Positions 1-13,800 of a stretch of DNA of 64,000 bases are shown piece after piece. The stretch's first letter is position 1. Each line of letters begins with the position of its first letter. Source of the DNA: Pipra filicauda (lineage: Eukaryota; Chordata; Aves; Passeriformes; Pipridae). Under the pieces are notes generated by a model, which made no database searches, was not told where the DNA came from, and worked only from the letters and a program-made list of their open reading frames with translations. Made by a program: the position numbers and the translations under genes. The stretch lies in the NCBI RefSeq assembly GCF_003945595.2, contig NW_024104405.1, forward strand, positions 110,748-174,747. Reading direction: 5' to 3'.

Positions 1-1267
1 AGAAGGATTCATTATACCACCGTGTCCTTTATAATGGGAAATGAAAAGCCCATTCTGATAACTACACTTTATTATAATAGGTCAGAAGAAGTGAAAGGCA
101 TCATCTTATAAAATTAACTTCATAAAGGCTGCCTTTAAAAAAAAATATCTCTGCCACTTTATCCACTGCATCTCCCTTCAGAGATTTTTCTCCTCCTAGA
201 AGAGACACGACTCCAAAGTCTTGTCCCACTGCCTGTCTTCACTTTTACCCTCCATCAGAGGGAATAGCTCTGTTTCCTCCTAATCAATCCCAGACACTTG
301 TTTTGCCAGATGCAATAAATGCCACGTCTTTGTCAGGACGCAGAAAATAGTCAGCAAAGGAGTTAAAATTAAAAGAGACACCCACCCCCAAAGGTCTTTG
401 CAAGAAGCAGCGTTACTTTCTTCACAGGAAAGTCAGAATATGGAGATAAATGCACCTGATAACCTGTTCCCTGCCCTGGAATACCTTTCAGTTGCTTTTC
501 TGCTCGCTGCTTCTTTAGTCAAACTGAAGTCCAGTCTGCCAATTGATAATAATTTTGTGATTTAACAGCTTTATGCAAAGTGTTTGACTGCAGTTCCTAC
601 AGGTGAAAGGCAAGGGGTGGCCAGAGGGAAGATAAAACACCTTCCACACGCAGTGCTGGCCCCTGATCTCACCCTGAATTTGGAGGGCTACCACAGCTAA
701 GTGGCAGGGGAGGGCTCAAAGTGACAGTCATTGCAAATTTAAGAGAAATTATAGATACAGACCATATGATAACTTCTCAGATCTATTTTACATAGAAAAA
801 AAGAAACAACTCCATCCCCAAAACACACTACCTGAGGTGCAACTCCAACAACTGCATCCTTTGGTGGTAAAGCATCAATGATGCCAAACCCTAAGCAGGC
901 TCTGGACTGTATCTATCCCTCAGGTTGCCTTTGGTTGGGTAGGAATCTTTTAAAAAGTCTTTTTCTAAATCTAATTGTTCCCCCTTTGAGGAAAATAAAA
1001 CATACATCTCCTCAAAATGTTCTACAGGAGCTGCAAAACAGCCTTATTTTTAATATTAATGCAGTTGGTGCAGACAGGGGGAAGGAGGATGGAAGAGGAG
1101 GCTCTGAAACAAACAGTTAATTGGAACTTCCAATGAAGGCTGCGTGGATCTAATGTGATAGATTTTTAAAGGAGCCCAATTTTCAGAAATTGCCAGGGCT
1201 CCAATCTGTGAAAATGTGGCCTTTCACAGATCTCCAATTCAGCTTGCCACATCTAGAGTTCCTTTTG

Positions 1268-1297
1268 AAAAAAAAAAAAAAAAAAGAAAAAAAAAAG
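1268..1297. repeat. A-rich homopolymer tract
   Basis: A run of about 18 A followed by G and further A-runs in intron 21. No recognisable retroelement body is attached. Confidence 0.6.
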
Positions 1298-2170
1298 TCT
1301 TGCCATAAAAGGCCCACAATTTGGTAGCAAAAATTAGCAGCCTTCATGGGATAGCAATCCCTTTGTCTCTCCTCCCCTAACTATGGCTCTTTGGAAAGAA
1401 CTAAGGACCATTTATCTTTTGTTATTTTTCCTGGTAGTAAAGATAAGAGTAGAATCCAATAAAGAACAAAAATGGGGGAAAAAAACCACACACCCACAAA
1501 AGCTAAATCTTCACACCTAGCCCAGAAGCAGCCCCTATAATTGAACAGCTCTCCCTCTGAAGAAAACAACACCTATAGGGTCTCAGAAAAAATAATAAAT
1601 AAATCCAGGAGGGTGCATGAGAGGTCAAAACCTCCAGCAGAACGTGGCAGGACACGATCTGAACCAGCATCACATCCCAGCAAAGCCTCTGGGGCTGGGG
1701 TGGAAGGTGGGCAGCACCTAAGGCTGCTGGAACTAGAAGACATTGATTTTGCAGGCAGAGGACTTGAGCTGTTAACCAGAGAGTCCCTGACTCCCCTACA
1801 GAGAAGATTAAACACCACCTTCTCTAGCCCAAGAATTAGAACTCGATATCCTCAAAGTCCAAAATGAAAAAGTTCCTAGAGGTTGTTGTAGGAACACAAA
1901 CGACGGTGCAGGGCAAGTCTGAGCATTTAACTGGTGGGTCCATAAATAAAAATACCAAAAAGTCTAAAGGCAACCAGGACAGGATTCCCTGGACTGCCAG
2001 TGCTGAGCAGCACAGGCACAACAGCTTTAAAAATCCACTATTCAAACCACCCAGCTCCCTTGTTTTGCTGTTTTCCAGTGTCATTAACACCTTCTGTGGG
2101 GCTGTTTGAAAAGTGACACAGGGTTCCTTGAAAAACCTCAAAACATGGAGATATTAATTTGGGGAAATAC

Positions 2171-2365
2171 ATCCAACACACATGCATTACGTATATTTTT
2201 GGAAATATGTATTGGCACAATATATGTATTTGGGTTGATACATATAGTGTGTACATAGATAGACACATATACTGGGTGTGTATATGTAATATACATATGT
2301 GTGTGCATAATAAATATATGCACAAATATATTGTGTGTGTGTATATATATTTATTCATTAATTTT
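2171..2365. repeat. Degenerate AT/GT-rich simple repeat
   Basis: Interrupted TATG, ACAT, GTGT and TATA steps over about 195 bases, within RBM19 intron 21. The open frames here are low-complexity products of the repeat. Confidence 0.7.
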
Positions 2366-4737
2366 TCTCCTTCCCAGGCAATTGGAAAAAAAAGAAAAAA
2401 AGCAAGCACAGGAGGAAGCAGGTTGGGGGACAACATCAGCTGCAGGGCTGGAAAGTGGCCCAGAAGCATGTGAAACAATAGAGAAGATGCTCACCCTGCA
2501 AAGCCTCCCACCTCCACGGGCCTGGGGCTGTCACCCTCATGGCAATGCCTGCTGGAGTGGCCTGGTGGTCCCTTGCTGTCCCCCCAGCCTGGTGGTCCCC
2601 AGCCAGGTTTTTCTGGGCAGGCTAAGAGTGCCCCCTGCAGCCCTGCCATCCATTCCACTGCCAAGTGGCTGCCTGCAATTTTAAATAAATAACTAGCAAA
2701 ACACAAAATAAGACAGCTAAAAAGCTCCAGAGCAAAGGCACCTGATTTAAAAGCACAAACCAAAGCAATCCAGGAGGATGAAGTGCCTGGCAGTGCTCTG
2801 CCATGCCTGGTTTTAGCCTCTCTGAAGGGAAGGAGGGATGGCAGGGGTGGATGGAAGGCTGTGTGTGTCTCCCCACAAGCTGCTGTTTTGAGGATAAACC
2901 CCCCATCTCTGAATATCCCAGGATAAATGCAGGATGTTCCCACGTCGCTCCAAGACCACTGTCACCAGCACATGCAGCTGGAAGTTGCACATTCCTTACA
3001 ATATTCATCAGACTGTTCCTCTGCCCCTCCTCTCCACAGCACTGAGGTGCCAGACAAGACAGGAGGAAAAAAAAAACCACACTAAAAAAAACCCCACAGT
3101 CTCTACTGGGCTTGTCTGTCCTTGTGATACACATAAACCTCCCAGCTCCTTGAACTTAACCCAGCACCCCAGAAAGCAAACAGATGCCCCTGGTTTTGTT
3201 TGCTCAAGCTTTAGGAAGGTCACCTCTGCAGCCACAGTGCTGGGATTTAAATTAGCAGTGCTGCACGGGGTAAGAAAACTCAGAGCAGTGACTTGGAAGT
3301 CCAGGGATTTTGCCTGGACCTGTCAGGGTAGCACTGAAGCAAAAGCATCCAAGCTGCACAGCACAAGGAAGGAAAAGCTTTTGCTGTTTTACAGGGATCT
3401 TTACATTCTACCATCACCCTTTCAGCAATGTGTGTTTCAGAACCAAGTCATGGTCTGCCTTCGGTGAAAACCCCAGAATTCACCCCAAATCCAGTGTTGC
3501 AACACAGAGCTTTCCTTACACCTTGCATGCAAACAGCCTCCCAGCCATGCAGACAAGCCAGGAGAACACCACATGCTAAAAGAGTAGGTGGAATTCCCTG
3601 CAGACAGGGAATTGCAGTTTTCCCTAACACAAACAAATCACTGCCAGTGGTTTTCATTGCATGATCTGGGCAGGTTTCAAAGAGTTAAGCAATTCCTGAA
3701 CTCCTGAACTCATTCCCACAGTTGTGACAAAAGCACCTGCCTCTGCTTAGACAGGTCCACAAAGAGGCCACCTCCTAACACAGCAAGTACTCCACCATGC
3801 CCTGCACATCTGAGCTATCATCCTTATTTTGCAGGTGGGAAAGAGTGATGGGCAGATTTGAACACAAATTCCTCCCAGATTCCTTCTCCAAGCAGAGCAA
3901 GGACCATGGCCTGGGACAGTGAGCTAAACATTCTCATCCTGAGAGCAGTAAAGATGGTTTTCTTTTTACCAAGTTTCCCCTGTTTTCCAGGATGCATTAC
4001 AAGGCAGCAGAAAAGGCTGAGGACATACAGAACACACAGAAAGAAGGCAGGCTGGGATCCCAAAATCCCTGTCCAACACTCGGCATTATCCCAGGCATGT
4101 CTGATGGCTGACAAGGTTATTTCTTGTCAGAGAGAGCATTAAGGGCAGCAAAGTTCCACATCCTTACAGGCAAGGGGCAACACCCCACCAAGGGTGGGAG
4201 GCCCAAGCAGTGGAAGGGAAAGCCAGGTGGAAATGCTCCCTCCACGAGGGGATGGAGCTGCACCAACACGTGGGCGAGGCAGGTGGAGGAAGGAGCCAGC
4301 CCCACTCAAACCTGGGTGCTCCTCCCCAGGCAGATGTGCTGAGCATCAGGAATGCTGCTGTACAGCCTTCAGGAGACAGGGAAAAATACCCAAGGCTGGA
4401 TCATTTACTGGACAGGCACAGGGATCTCCAAGCTCCATGGATATCTACTGCATGGCTCCAACAGCTCACAGTGGCTCCAGCCACACCACCAGCTCATGGG
4501 ATCACCACCTCACCAGCAGAATTTCCACACTGGTACCTCTACTGGAATTTCTACACTGTCAAACCATTTGCCTTTACACTCAGTAAAAGGCTTGCTTACT
4601 TCCACCAAGACAACAAAACCGCAATTTTAAAATCCAGTATTTAAAAAATCCAGTAACAAAATCCCATATGAAAATCACAGCAGCTCCAGCCCAGAGCACC
4701 CCACAGACCCAACAGGAAGCACTTTTTTCCCCCCTAC

Positions 4738-4854
4738 CTGAAGAGCTCCCTGACTTCCCTGACAGTGGCCTGGAAGGGGATGTTTCGGACCAAGATCTTG
4801 GAGGTCTTCTGCTTCTTGGCAGTCTGCTTCTTTCGGGAGGGTTTCACAGCAGGC
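4738..4854 (-). CDS. RBM19: RBM19 exon 21 (linker and start of RRM6); last exon in window
   Basis: Residues 810-848 plus two bases: RPAVKPSRKKQTAKKQKTSK then ILVRNIPFQATVREVRELF, the basic linker and first strand/helix of RRM6. CAG acceptor, donor GTAGGG, exits in phase 2. The next exon (RRM6 RNP1 and the C terminus) was not recognised in 1-4,737. Confidence 0.95.
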
Positions 4855-7800
4855 CTGGGGAGGCAACAGCAAGGGCAGGTGAGGACCATGGGGCAGCAAA
4901 GCCCCCTTTGCTCTGGGGCTCCTCCAGGATTTGGAATGTGGGGAAAAAGAGGCAGCTGGCTCACACTGACACCCTCGCTCCTGACAGGGGGAATGTCACA
5001 CAGCACACCAGGAAGGAAGGAATTTCACTGATTTAAACCCCACATCTGCAAATGAAATAGTCCATCTTCAACCCCAGTTTGTGGTCCTGGACTCGTGTTT
5101 TCCACTAACTTTTGTTCTGACACCAAATCTCGTCCATTCAACTGTCAAAGAGAACGTACTAATTGATATATTTTTAAAAAGTTAGCTTAATGTAAGCCAA
5201 TTTTGATTCTTTTTCTTCCTGGCTTATAAAACATCAAGTGAAATTTCGTAACAGAGTATTAATTTTTTTACCTCCAGAATTGTATTGCATTTGGACGAGG
5301 TCAGAATTTACCTAACACAAAAGACAGCAGCTTATTTCATAAAGCAAAGCACTTCACATTGAGGGCTGGATACCTGCTGAAGGGATTTTAAAAATCAAAA
5401 TGGATAAAAATGGTTTATTAAAGAACTGACATACAAAGTGCAGACAGGGAGCTGTCAGACAGTTTCTGGTCCCCAGGAACCAGATTTTCAAACAAATTTT
5501 GACATTTAAGATATACCAGCTCCAGTAGGGTTTCCAAAGTGCCTAAAGGACAGTGCTTAGGTGCCAACATTCACCTTCAAACATGTGGATTAATTTTCAA
5601 TTTTGCATTTAGAATAGTCTGTACTGAATAAAAACTAGGAAGGAAACCCTAAAAATCAAGACTCTAATTTCAAGTAAACTCACCCACAATTAACCATCTC
5701 CTCTGCACTTGACTGACCAAAGAAAAGAAGGTAAATCTAAATTTTTTTATCAAGCAAGAAACCTGTTTGTCTTGTTTTGATCAGAATTGGCAGCAGAACA
5801 TCATTCTTAAGCTCTTGTTTTCTCAGAGGAACTAGGGCAAAAGATTTCATTACCTAGAAAATATTTATCTTCAAGAACTTTTTAAGCCCCCTGGAACTTG
5901 GGCTATAGTTGGTTTTGCAATGCTGAGCAAAGCAGAGGGTTTAGAGGAACCTTTTCCTTGAGCATGGAAGGAAACTCTGTGCCTGGTTCTCACTCTGAGC
6001 TCCTTTTTGGGGTCCCACTACAGCAACTCATCATTTCTTTTTTTCTTTTCAAGCCAAACTGACTCAGAGTAAAGCACAAAGCCTGATGTGTTCAACAGCT
6101 GGAGCACCACTGCTCACATCCCTCGTGATGCAGATGCCAGGGAAGAAGGGAAGGACCCACCAAGCATTAGTGCAGCTTAAATATAACCCTGTTACACAAG
6201 TGAGACATGAGCTTTACCTGATAGCTCTCTCTGAGAGTTTCACTTCCAGCTTATGGCCATCTACAGAGCAGCCCTAGAAGTTAAAACAAAGAAACAACAG
6301 AAAAAAAAAATATAGTTGATGTAAATAAAGTAATTGAAAGTCAAAGTCACAACAGCTTCCAGGACATAAACACAGCATTTCAAATCTTGCTTTTTTTTCC
6401 ATCTAGTCCTACCCTTCTCCCAACCAAAGCTTTTCTCTGTTGAACACTGGTCATGCTTCCCATGCCCCAAAACCTCCCAGAGTTCAGCCTCTTCCCTAAT
6501 CATCCCTGTCAGGGCACAAAACATGCAGTGGGCACTACACTGGGAACCTGGAGCCCTGCTGCCCAATCCCTGCCCAAAATACCCATTTTCCTCTCAAAAG
6601 GATGGAGCATGTACATTTATCCCAAGACTGTCCAGGCTGTGGAACGTGAAATGACCACCTGGTGAAGGAGGGACTCATGGATAACAGTCATTGAACATGC
6701 ACAGATGAGACAGTAATTCCTTCAATCTCCAGCTGCCTGGCCCATAATATCCAGGTAGTGTGGACCAAACACTTGCATGTTTTATTTTTATCATTCATTC
6801 CTTCAGAGTGCAGCCAAATCCCGTGCCATGGAGAAGGCAGGAGGAGGTTGGAAGACCCTGAAGTCACAGGCAGAGTCACAGAGGGTAAAGTCAAACTCTG
6901 CAGCACTAATTAAATACTAAGCAATATCTGTTCTCCCTGTGAGGGAGAACCTGGGTCTCTGCCCCTCTGCAAAGGGCACCTTGCAGAAAAAACCTCATTA
7001 AATTTCAAATTCATTACATTTCAATCACTGTAGGTTTTCTGCCACCCCCACGTTGGATCAGCACTAGGAAACACTCTTCTGCATGGTCCTGTCCCTTTAC
7101 AAACCCCCTTCCCTCACAGACCCTTTTTACAGGCTTCTCCACCTGCCCAGTGCACCTCATAGCACTGACATCCTCAGCTCCATTTTGAACTCCAAGGTTC
7201 ATCCAAGTCCTTGCCCACCACCTCTGCAAAGAATTCCAGGCTGGGAACGCCTGAGCTTACCTGGAGCTGGCGTAAGGCTTTCTGGGCACTCTCTGGCTTC
7301 TTGTACTCCACAAATCCAAAGCCCATGGAAAGCAAAGTGCCTGTCAAGAAAGGAGACTTTTTAAGCTACCAGGAAACAGGGATGGACTAAGATGTAAAAA
7401 CAAACCAGGAGCAAGTATTGATTGCCAAAACTGGGGGGACAGAAACTTAATACCCCAGGCAAAGGTCAGCCTGCCCATGTCCTGAGGTTCCTCATGAGCA
7501 CCCCTGGCTGATTTGTTCTGAGCAAGAACAGCTGGTTTTGGTGCTGATGTCAAAAAGGAGATAATCAATGCTGCACACAGAACAGATTTTTCGCTTTGCA
7601 ACATTTCAGTGCAAAACTTAAAATAAAACACTGAGTCCCACAAAGCAACTGCTGACACAGACAGGAGGAAGTGATCCCGTTATGGAGACACAAATACTCC
7701 CTAAACCTGAGTGGGCAGCTGCCACTTCTATAACAAGGGAGAGGACACCAATTCCACCCCCCCCTCCACAGCAAAGGTTTGCATCGCCTGCAGTCACACC

Positions 7801-10800
7801 AGCACAGGAGCCATAATTAAGTTATGATTAATAATGAGGGAAGGAAAAATCCACAAGTGAAAGCATCACACCCAGTTTCCAACTTCCCCATGTCAGTGGT
7901 ATCAGACTGCAGGGATGACCCACAGGGACAGAAGGGGGACGAGATCAGCCCAGACTGGGATGTTGCTGTCTGGTCATGAGCACACCAGACACACCAGCAC
8001 TACTGAAGAGTTTGCTTTATTTCTTTTTCTTTCACTGGATCCAAGTTTTTAAGTACCCCATGAAAGAGAAGCCCTGTCAAGGCAAAATCTCATAAAGCTT
8101 TGCAGCTCCCAGAAAGAAGACACGGCCCTTCCAGCCAGCGCTTGCCTTAATCCAAATTTTCCCTGTCCAACTGCCTGGAAAGTGAGAGCAGTCAATGCAA
8201 GAGCACAGCCACTTGTCCTTGCAGCCTGTGGGGCCCAGGGCTGGCAGGCAGAAGGCAAAGGAAGCCCACTCAGCCCAGCACTCAGCCAGACACCCTCGAG
8301 GATCCCGGCCCTTCCTGCGGATAACGCGCCGTGCGCAGTTAAATCATGGCGGGGCACCGGTTCCTTTCAACCCGCACCCTGCTCTCTCTTCTGTGCTTCT
8401 GAAGGAGTCTGCCTTCTCTATCTCAAGATCTCAAGAGAAGGCCAATTGAGCTTAACCTCCTAGACCGAACCCCGGGGTACGTTTGGTTGCTGCTTTCAGC
8501 CATTTCAGCAGCAACACTTCTAGAGACACTAAGGATTTTGCCAAGGAGAACACAAATGCTCAGCCAGATGAATGCTGAAGCAATGCCACACCTGAGCCCT
8601 CAGCAACCAGCCAAGGGAAGGAACTGAACAGCAACATCTAGAGTACCTGCTTTGTCTTTCTTCTTGGATATTGTGCAGCTCTTCAGGGCTCCCACTTTGG
8701 AGAATGTCTGCAAGGAATTTGGACACGTGATTCAGTTCCCTTTGTCACAGGCTTGCAGCTCAACTTGAGTGACAACGTGCCCCTCTTCCACAGCAGCACA
8801 CACTCACAGGCCCACCTCCCCCAGCACACACCTGACAAGCAGTCACTGCAGCTCAGTCTTTCTGTAAAAATATACACACACACACTAAAAGATTGTTAAA
8901 GAAATCACGATGTGTTCCCATAAATCATCTACCACTCCTTGGAAACAGTGCAGAGATCTGAGATGGCACTGGAGCAACACTGTGGATTACAAGATGCCCT
9001 CAGACATATTAGGGGTGGGTGACTTCTGTGATGTCCCCAAAAATTCACCTCTTTCCAAAGATAAACTATTTTTTTGACTTCTTCGTAAAACTACAGCCAG
9101 AAGGTAAAAAAAGAAGAGGGGACAAGCCCCAGTCCTCCTCTGAACATTTACATTTGTCCCCAGACCCAAATGGACCAGGGTCTCTACACAGTCTCACAGT
9201 CTCAAGGCAGAGGAACACAAGTCCAGGATGGACTGACACTGCTCCAGGATTCTTGGGCCATGGAATGTGGCATTTTACACAGCTACAAAAACTAGCAGAG
9301 CTGAGAATTCCCAGCTGCTTTTCCCTATTCTGCTATTAGCATCCCACATGGCTTTAGTAATGCTACACTCTCTCCCAAGTGCTTTGCTGAGGCAAAGCAG
9401 CACAGACAGCTCAATGGCAGGAGAAGCTGAGATGAAAAGCACATCTCTGAAACCATCCTTTATTTATTCATTGCCTTCACACACAAAGCAGTATGAGGAA
9501 AATGCCTATCCCAAGGAGAAGCATTACAGAAAGCATGGGAAATGAGGAGTCTTAAAAGATTTTCTACTGCCTCCACCTGTCCCAAGGTGGAATTAAACCC
9601 CATCAAAACAGTTTCAGATACATTTGTCTTAACTGATGCCTGAAACCCCAAAGTGGATATTCCCAGTCCCAGTGTAATAATGTTTTCTCATCTCCCACTG
9701 CAATTTAACTGCTTTAAACACTATATCCCTATGGTTCACCTCCTTCAGCGTGTCTTCTGTGGTGGCAAAGTTGAGGTTTTTGATGAACAAGGTACACCCA
9801 GGAACGTTTTCTTCTTCCTCCTCCTCCTCTTCTTCCTCTTCTTCTTCCTGTGCTGCTGCTTCCCCTGAGTCCTTTAGAGTTTCACCTGAAACAAAAAGGA
9901 TAAACCAAACTTTGTAAGATGAAACAAAGTCAAACTTAGGGGGGAGCTTGCCCACTCAAATTCTGGGAGAGCTCCTGGAATGGGGAGGAAGAAGGGAAGA
10001 TCATGTCCTTGCAGTGGGAAATCACCCAGACAAAGCATGTATTGTGGCCTGACATGAGCAGGGAAACACTGCAGGGACCCACAGCCTGTCAACAGCAAGT
10101 TGGACAAAGTTCTTACCTGGTACCAGCCCTGCTTCATCCTCCTTTTTCGGAACCTCAGCCTTTTTTTTCTGAGGGGCTGGGCTTAAAAAGACACCCATTG
10201 GAGCCCATTCCAGATACAACGGCACAGAATGAAACTGTGAAGAGAAGACAGGAAAGAAATGAAGACTGAAGGGCAAGGCCTGAAGAAAAACCTCTGCTCT
10301 CAGCCTCATTTTCATCTCGCTCTGTAATGGAAAACACCAGTGGAAAAGCTGAGTAGCTTTTCTAGCTGGTTAAATTCTTTCACAAAAGGATCCAGCCTCA
10401 CACAGGACCACAGTAATACACTCCTGTGTTGTGAAAGGGAAAAGAAACCCTCTAAATATGTCACAGCCCCCTCCTCCAGCCATCCTCTGCAGGCTGAACC
10501 CTATTTCTGAACCCTATTTAGCCACTGCTGGACAAGGATGCATCAGGCAACTCCCCAAATCCAAGGGACAGAGGGTAACAGCAGCGGCTCTGGGACAACT
10601 CGCTTCCCTCAGAACTCCCGCCCCGCTCACGCAGCAGGCACTCCCTCCTGCAGCTTCCCAAGCAGCCACGATCCACACTCTCCAGGCAGCTGCCTCACCT
10701 TGGAGTAGGCCAGCCTGGTGAACGCCTGCTTGGCCTCTGTTGGCTCCAGGAACTCCACGATGGCCGTGATTCCCCCCTCTGGCAGCAGCACCCGGCCCAG

Positions 10801-13800
10801 GCTGCCGTGTTGGCCGAACACGTCCTCCAGCTCCGCCGCGCTCGTGCTGGCAGGGAGGTTCTTCACCAGGATCACCGTCTTGCTCCGCTCCCCAGCAGCC
10901 TGGCAAGTTCGGTGGGGAAAGAAAGGGAAGATGGGATTTAAAGCTGCAAACTCTGACAACTGCCTAACTGAAGGTTTCAGATCCAACACACCGTGCCCTC
11001 TCGCTCCACGCCGCCCCTTTCCAGGGTCCAAGAGGGCCAGCGGCCATTTAGAAAACACTTCCTGTAAGATCCACACCCCAGTACAACCTCCCTGTTCCAC
11101 AAATGCTCGTGTGTGGAGGTTTCAGCTCCAGATCCACCCTGATATGGACACAGGACTCCTTCCCTGACCATACTAAAGCCATCACATTATGGATTTAAAA
11201 CCATGCTGAGGGCAGCTGCATTTTCAAATGGATATAACATTTCCTAAGGGTTCAATCCTGCAAGATGGTGAGGATTTAATTACCGGTTTCAGAGAGAGAT
11301 GAGGACACCAGGACTAGAGGAGGTAGGTCCACAGTGCTGCCTCCAGATGAGCATCTCACCTGACTGAAGGAATCCAGGCTGACTCCGTTTTCAATGAGGA
11401 ACCGGCGAATTTCCTGGACCAGCTCGGTTTCTCCCAGAGCAACTCTCACTGCCACGCTGTCTTTACTCTCCTGCAGGCAAGAATGTCAGTCACCTGCTGT
11501 TCCTGCTGCTCCAAAAGCAGATGTAAAGGAAATGTGGCAGAAAGCTTAAAGGTAAAATGCTCCAGCTCCTCTGAAGCTGTTGGAAGTTTTGCTGTTGGAA
11601 TCGGAACACTTCCCAAAGCAAAACAAAGTTTCCAGGAAGGAACTGAGCTTTCAGGTGTAAATTCCCATCAGTTGCTGGTTATGTAGAAATACAAAATTCA
11701 GGCACAGAAAAGCAGAGGGGGAAAGAGGGCTGGGACTGTCACTGTCCTAGTGACAAAGGGATTGATGGGCTCAGATCCCACAGAGGTGCTACAGCATCAC
11801 AGACCTCTCAGCCTCACGGAAGCACAGGGGCTTTAGGAGAGACCAGGACACAAGGAAACAGGTAGGAAAGGGATCTCCCACCCCAGCTGATGAGAACACC
11901 CAACTCACAGGATCCAGCACTTGGCTTTTGGAAGCGTTGTACTTCTGAGCCATGGCATCAGCCACAGCGTTGGTCCCCACAAACAGCGTGTTCCAGTTGT
12001 GAGAGCTGCAGAGACAAACAAGGGCCAGGTTCAGTCATACGGCCCCTTCTTCCACTGAGGGCTCTCTAGTTCATACTCCTGGGAAAAAAATAGCTTTGAA
12101 TGCCACCACGAGCAGCCAGAATGAAGAGTCAGAGAGAAGGTAGGGTGGAATATCCTTAGAGAATTGACAGGATGAGGGAGACATGTCTGGAGGGCAAAAA
12201 GAGAGGCAGCAGTGCAGACAGCTGAGCTCTTCTTCCCTAGACCTCACTGGTCACAGCTCTGCAGCTATAGCTGGGAGTTCAGGTGTTGACTCAGAGGAAC
12301 ACACTTTCCAACTGTTTTCCTAAAACCACAAAGCCCACGCAAGCAAGGTTGCATCTCTTTCCCTTTAAATCAGAAAGTATTGGCCGCTTCTTTCAAACTA
12401 ATTTGTCACACAGCAAGATAAAGTTCCTACAAGTTTTAGAAATACAGGTGGCCAAGTAGAGGAGAAAGACCCAACTGACCTGAAACCATCACCCTGAAGA
12501 ATTACAACTTTTATTAGACACCAGAGAAATAAACTCATACACAAAGCCATTCAAAACCCTGTTTTTCTCAATTTCTGCTGCTCACTGAACTACTTGAACA
12601 AAGGACTCACGTGGGTAAGAGACAAAGGAAACAGAGCTGCACAGCAAATGCTTTATTGACTTTGGGAATCTATACAGCCCTGCAAAGCCACTTGGGAATT
12701 TGGCAGGTTGTGTTGTACCTGGCACTGTTGGCTTTGTCCTTGGCCTCTTTGCGCTTTTTGTAGGAGGAAGATTCTTCTGCATCCCCATCTTCGATTTTCT
12801 CCTTTTTGATCGTGGATGGTAAAAGATGCATCATCCTGCCCTACAAGACAGGAAGAAGAAGTCTAGCAGCTTTGAAATAACCCACAGAAGTCCATGAGAG
12901 GAGGAAATTTTCTGGCACCTTTGCTAGTCAAACAGCCAAGGTGGAAGGAGGGAACTTTCCTTCCCAAAGGAGACACGGCTGCAAGTCAGAGAGGCCATAT
13001 AAGAGACAGACTTGGAGCTCTTTCTCCACCTCTACCAGGATTTTGGTGCCTGTAAGGCTGTTCAAACCAAGCTACTCTACCAAAAGCACCTGTGTTCCCA
13101 AACAGCACAGCAGAAGAGACTCAATCTGTGCAGCAAAGCAGAGAAGGAAACTCTTGGTCGTGTTAGTAACAAACATTCCCAGCAGCTGCAGCCCAACAGC
13201 ACAGGAAAACCATCAGTTCTGTACCTGGAACACCTGCCCATCCAATTCTGCAAAGGCCTTCACTGCGTGCTCAGGAATCATGTAGGTGATGAAAGCAAAT
13301 CCTTTGGGCTTCTTGGTCAGTCTGTCAATAGGGAAATGGATCTCCGAGAGGGGCCCTGCAGGGGGAAAGGCTTTATGGTGAGAGATGTCCCTGAACGGCC
13401 ACCACACAGGATCCCAGAATCATTTAGGATGGAAAAGAGCTCTGAGATCACTGAGTCCAACCTGAGACCAACTTCGACCTTGTAAACTAGATCATGGCAC
13501 TAAATGTCATGTCCAGTTGGTTCTTGAACACCTCCAAGGATGGTGACTCCACCAGCTCCCTGGGCAGCCCCTTATGATGTTTAACAATGCTTTCTGTGAA
13601 CCTTGATGTCCAATCTGAACCTCTGAAGAGGATGGGAAGGGTTACACTTTGAACTGGCATCTCCCAGACACAGCCAGGGATGAGGGAGTCAGGGAGGGCA
13701 GAGCAGCTCTGGATATTGCACAGGGTGTGTGGTGAGCCACCAACCTGAGCCAGGAGCTGCAGGCTGACAAGTTGGCCCAACAAAAGCACCCCAAGTCTGG

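Larger units (their letters stand above)
1..4737 (-). other. Incomplete RBM19 intron 21
   Basis: No RBM19 exon was recognised here on the minus strand; I looked for the RRM6 RNP1 (RGFGFVDF-like) and the LPKK segment. The stretch is ordinary intronic sequence with an A-rich run near 1,268-1,297 and a degenerate AT/GT repeat at 2,171-2,365. The gene's 3' end must lie beyond position 1. Confidence 0.75.

Noticed and set aside
2138..2478. Open frames rich in His, Ile, Tyr and Cys near 2.1-2.5 kb
   Set aside because: Translations of a degenerate AT/GT simple repeat inside RBM19 intron 21.
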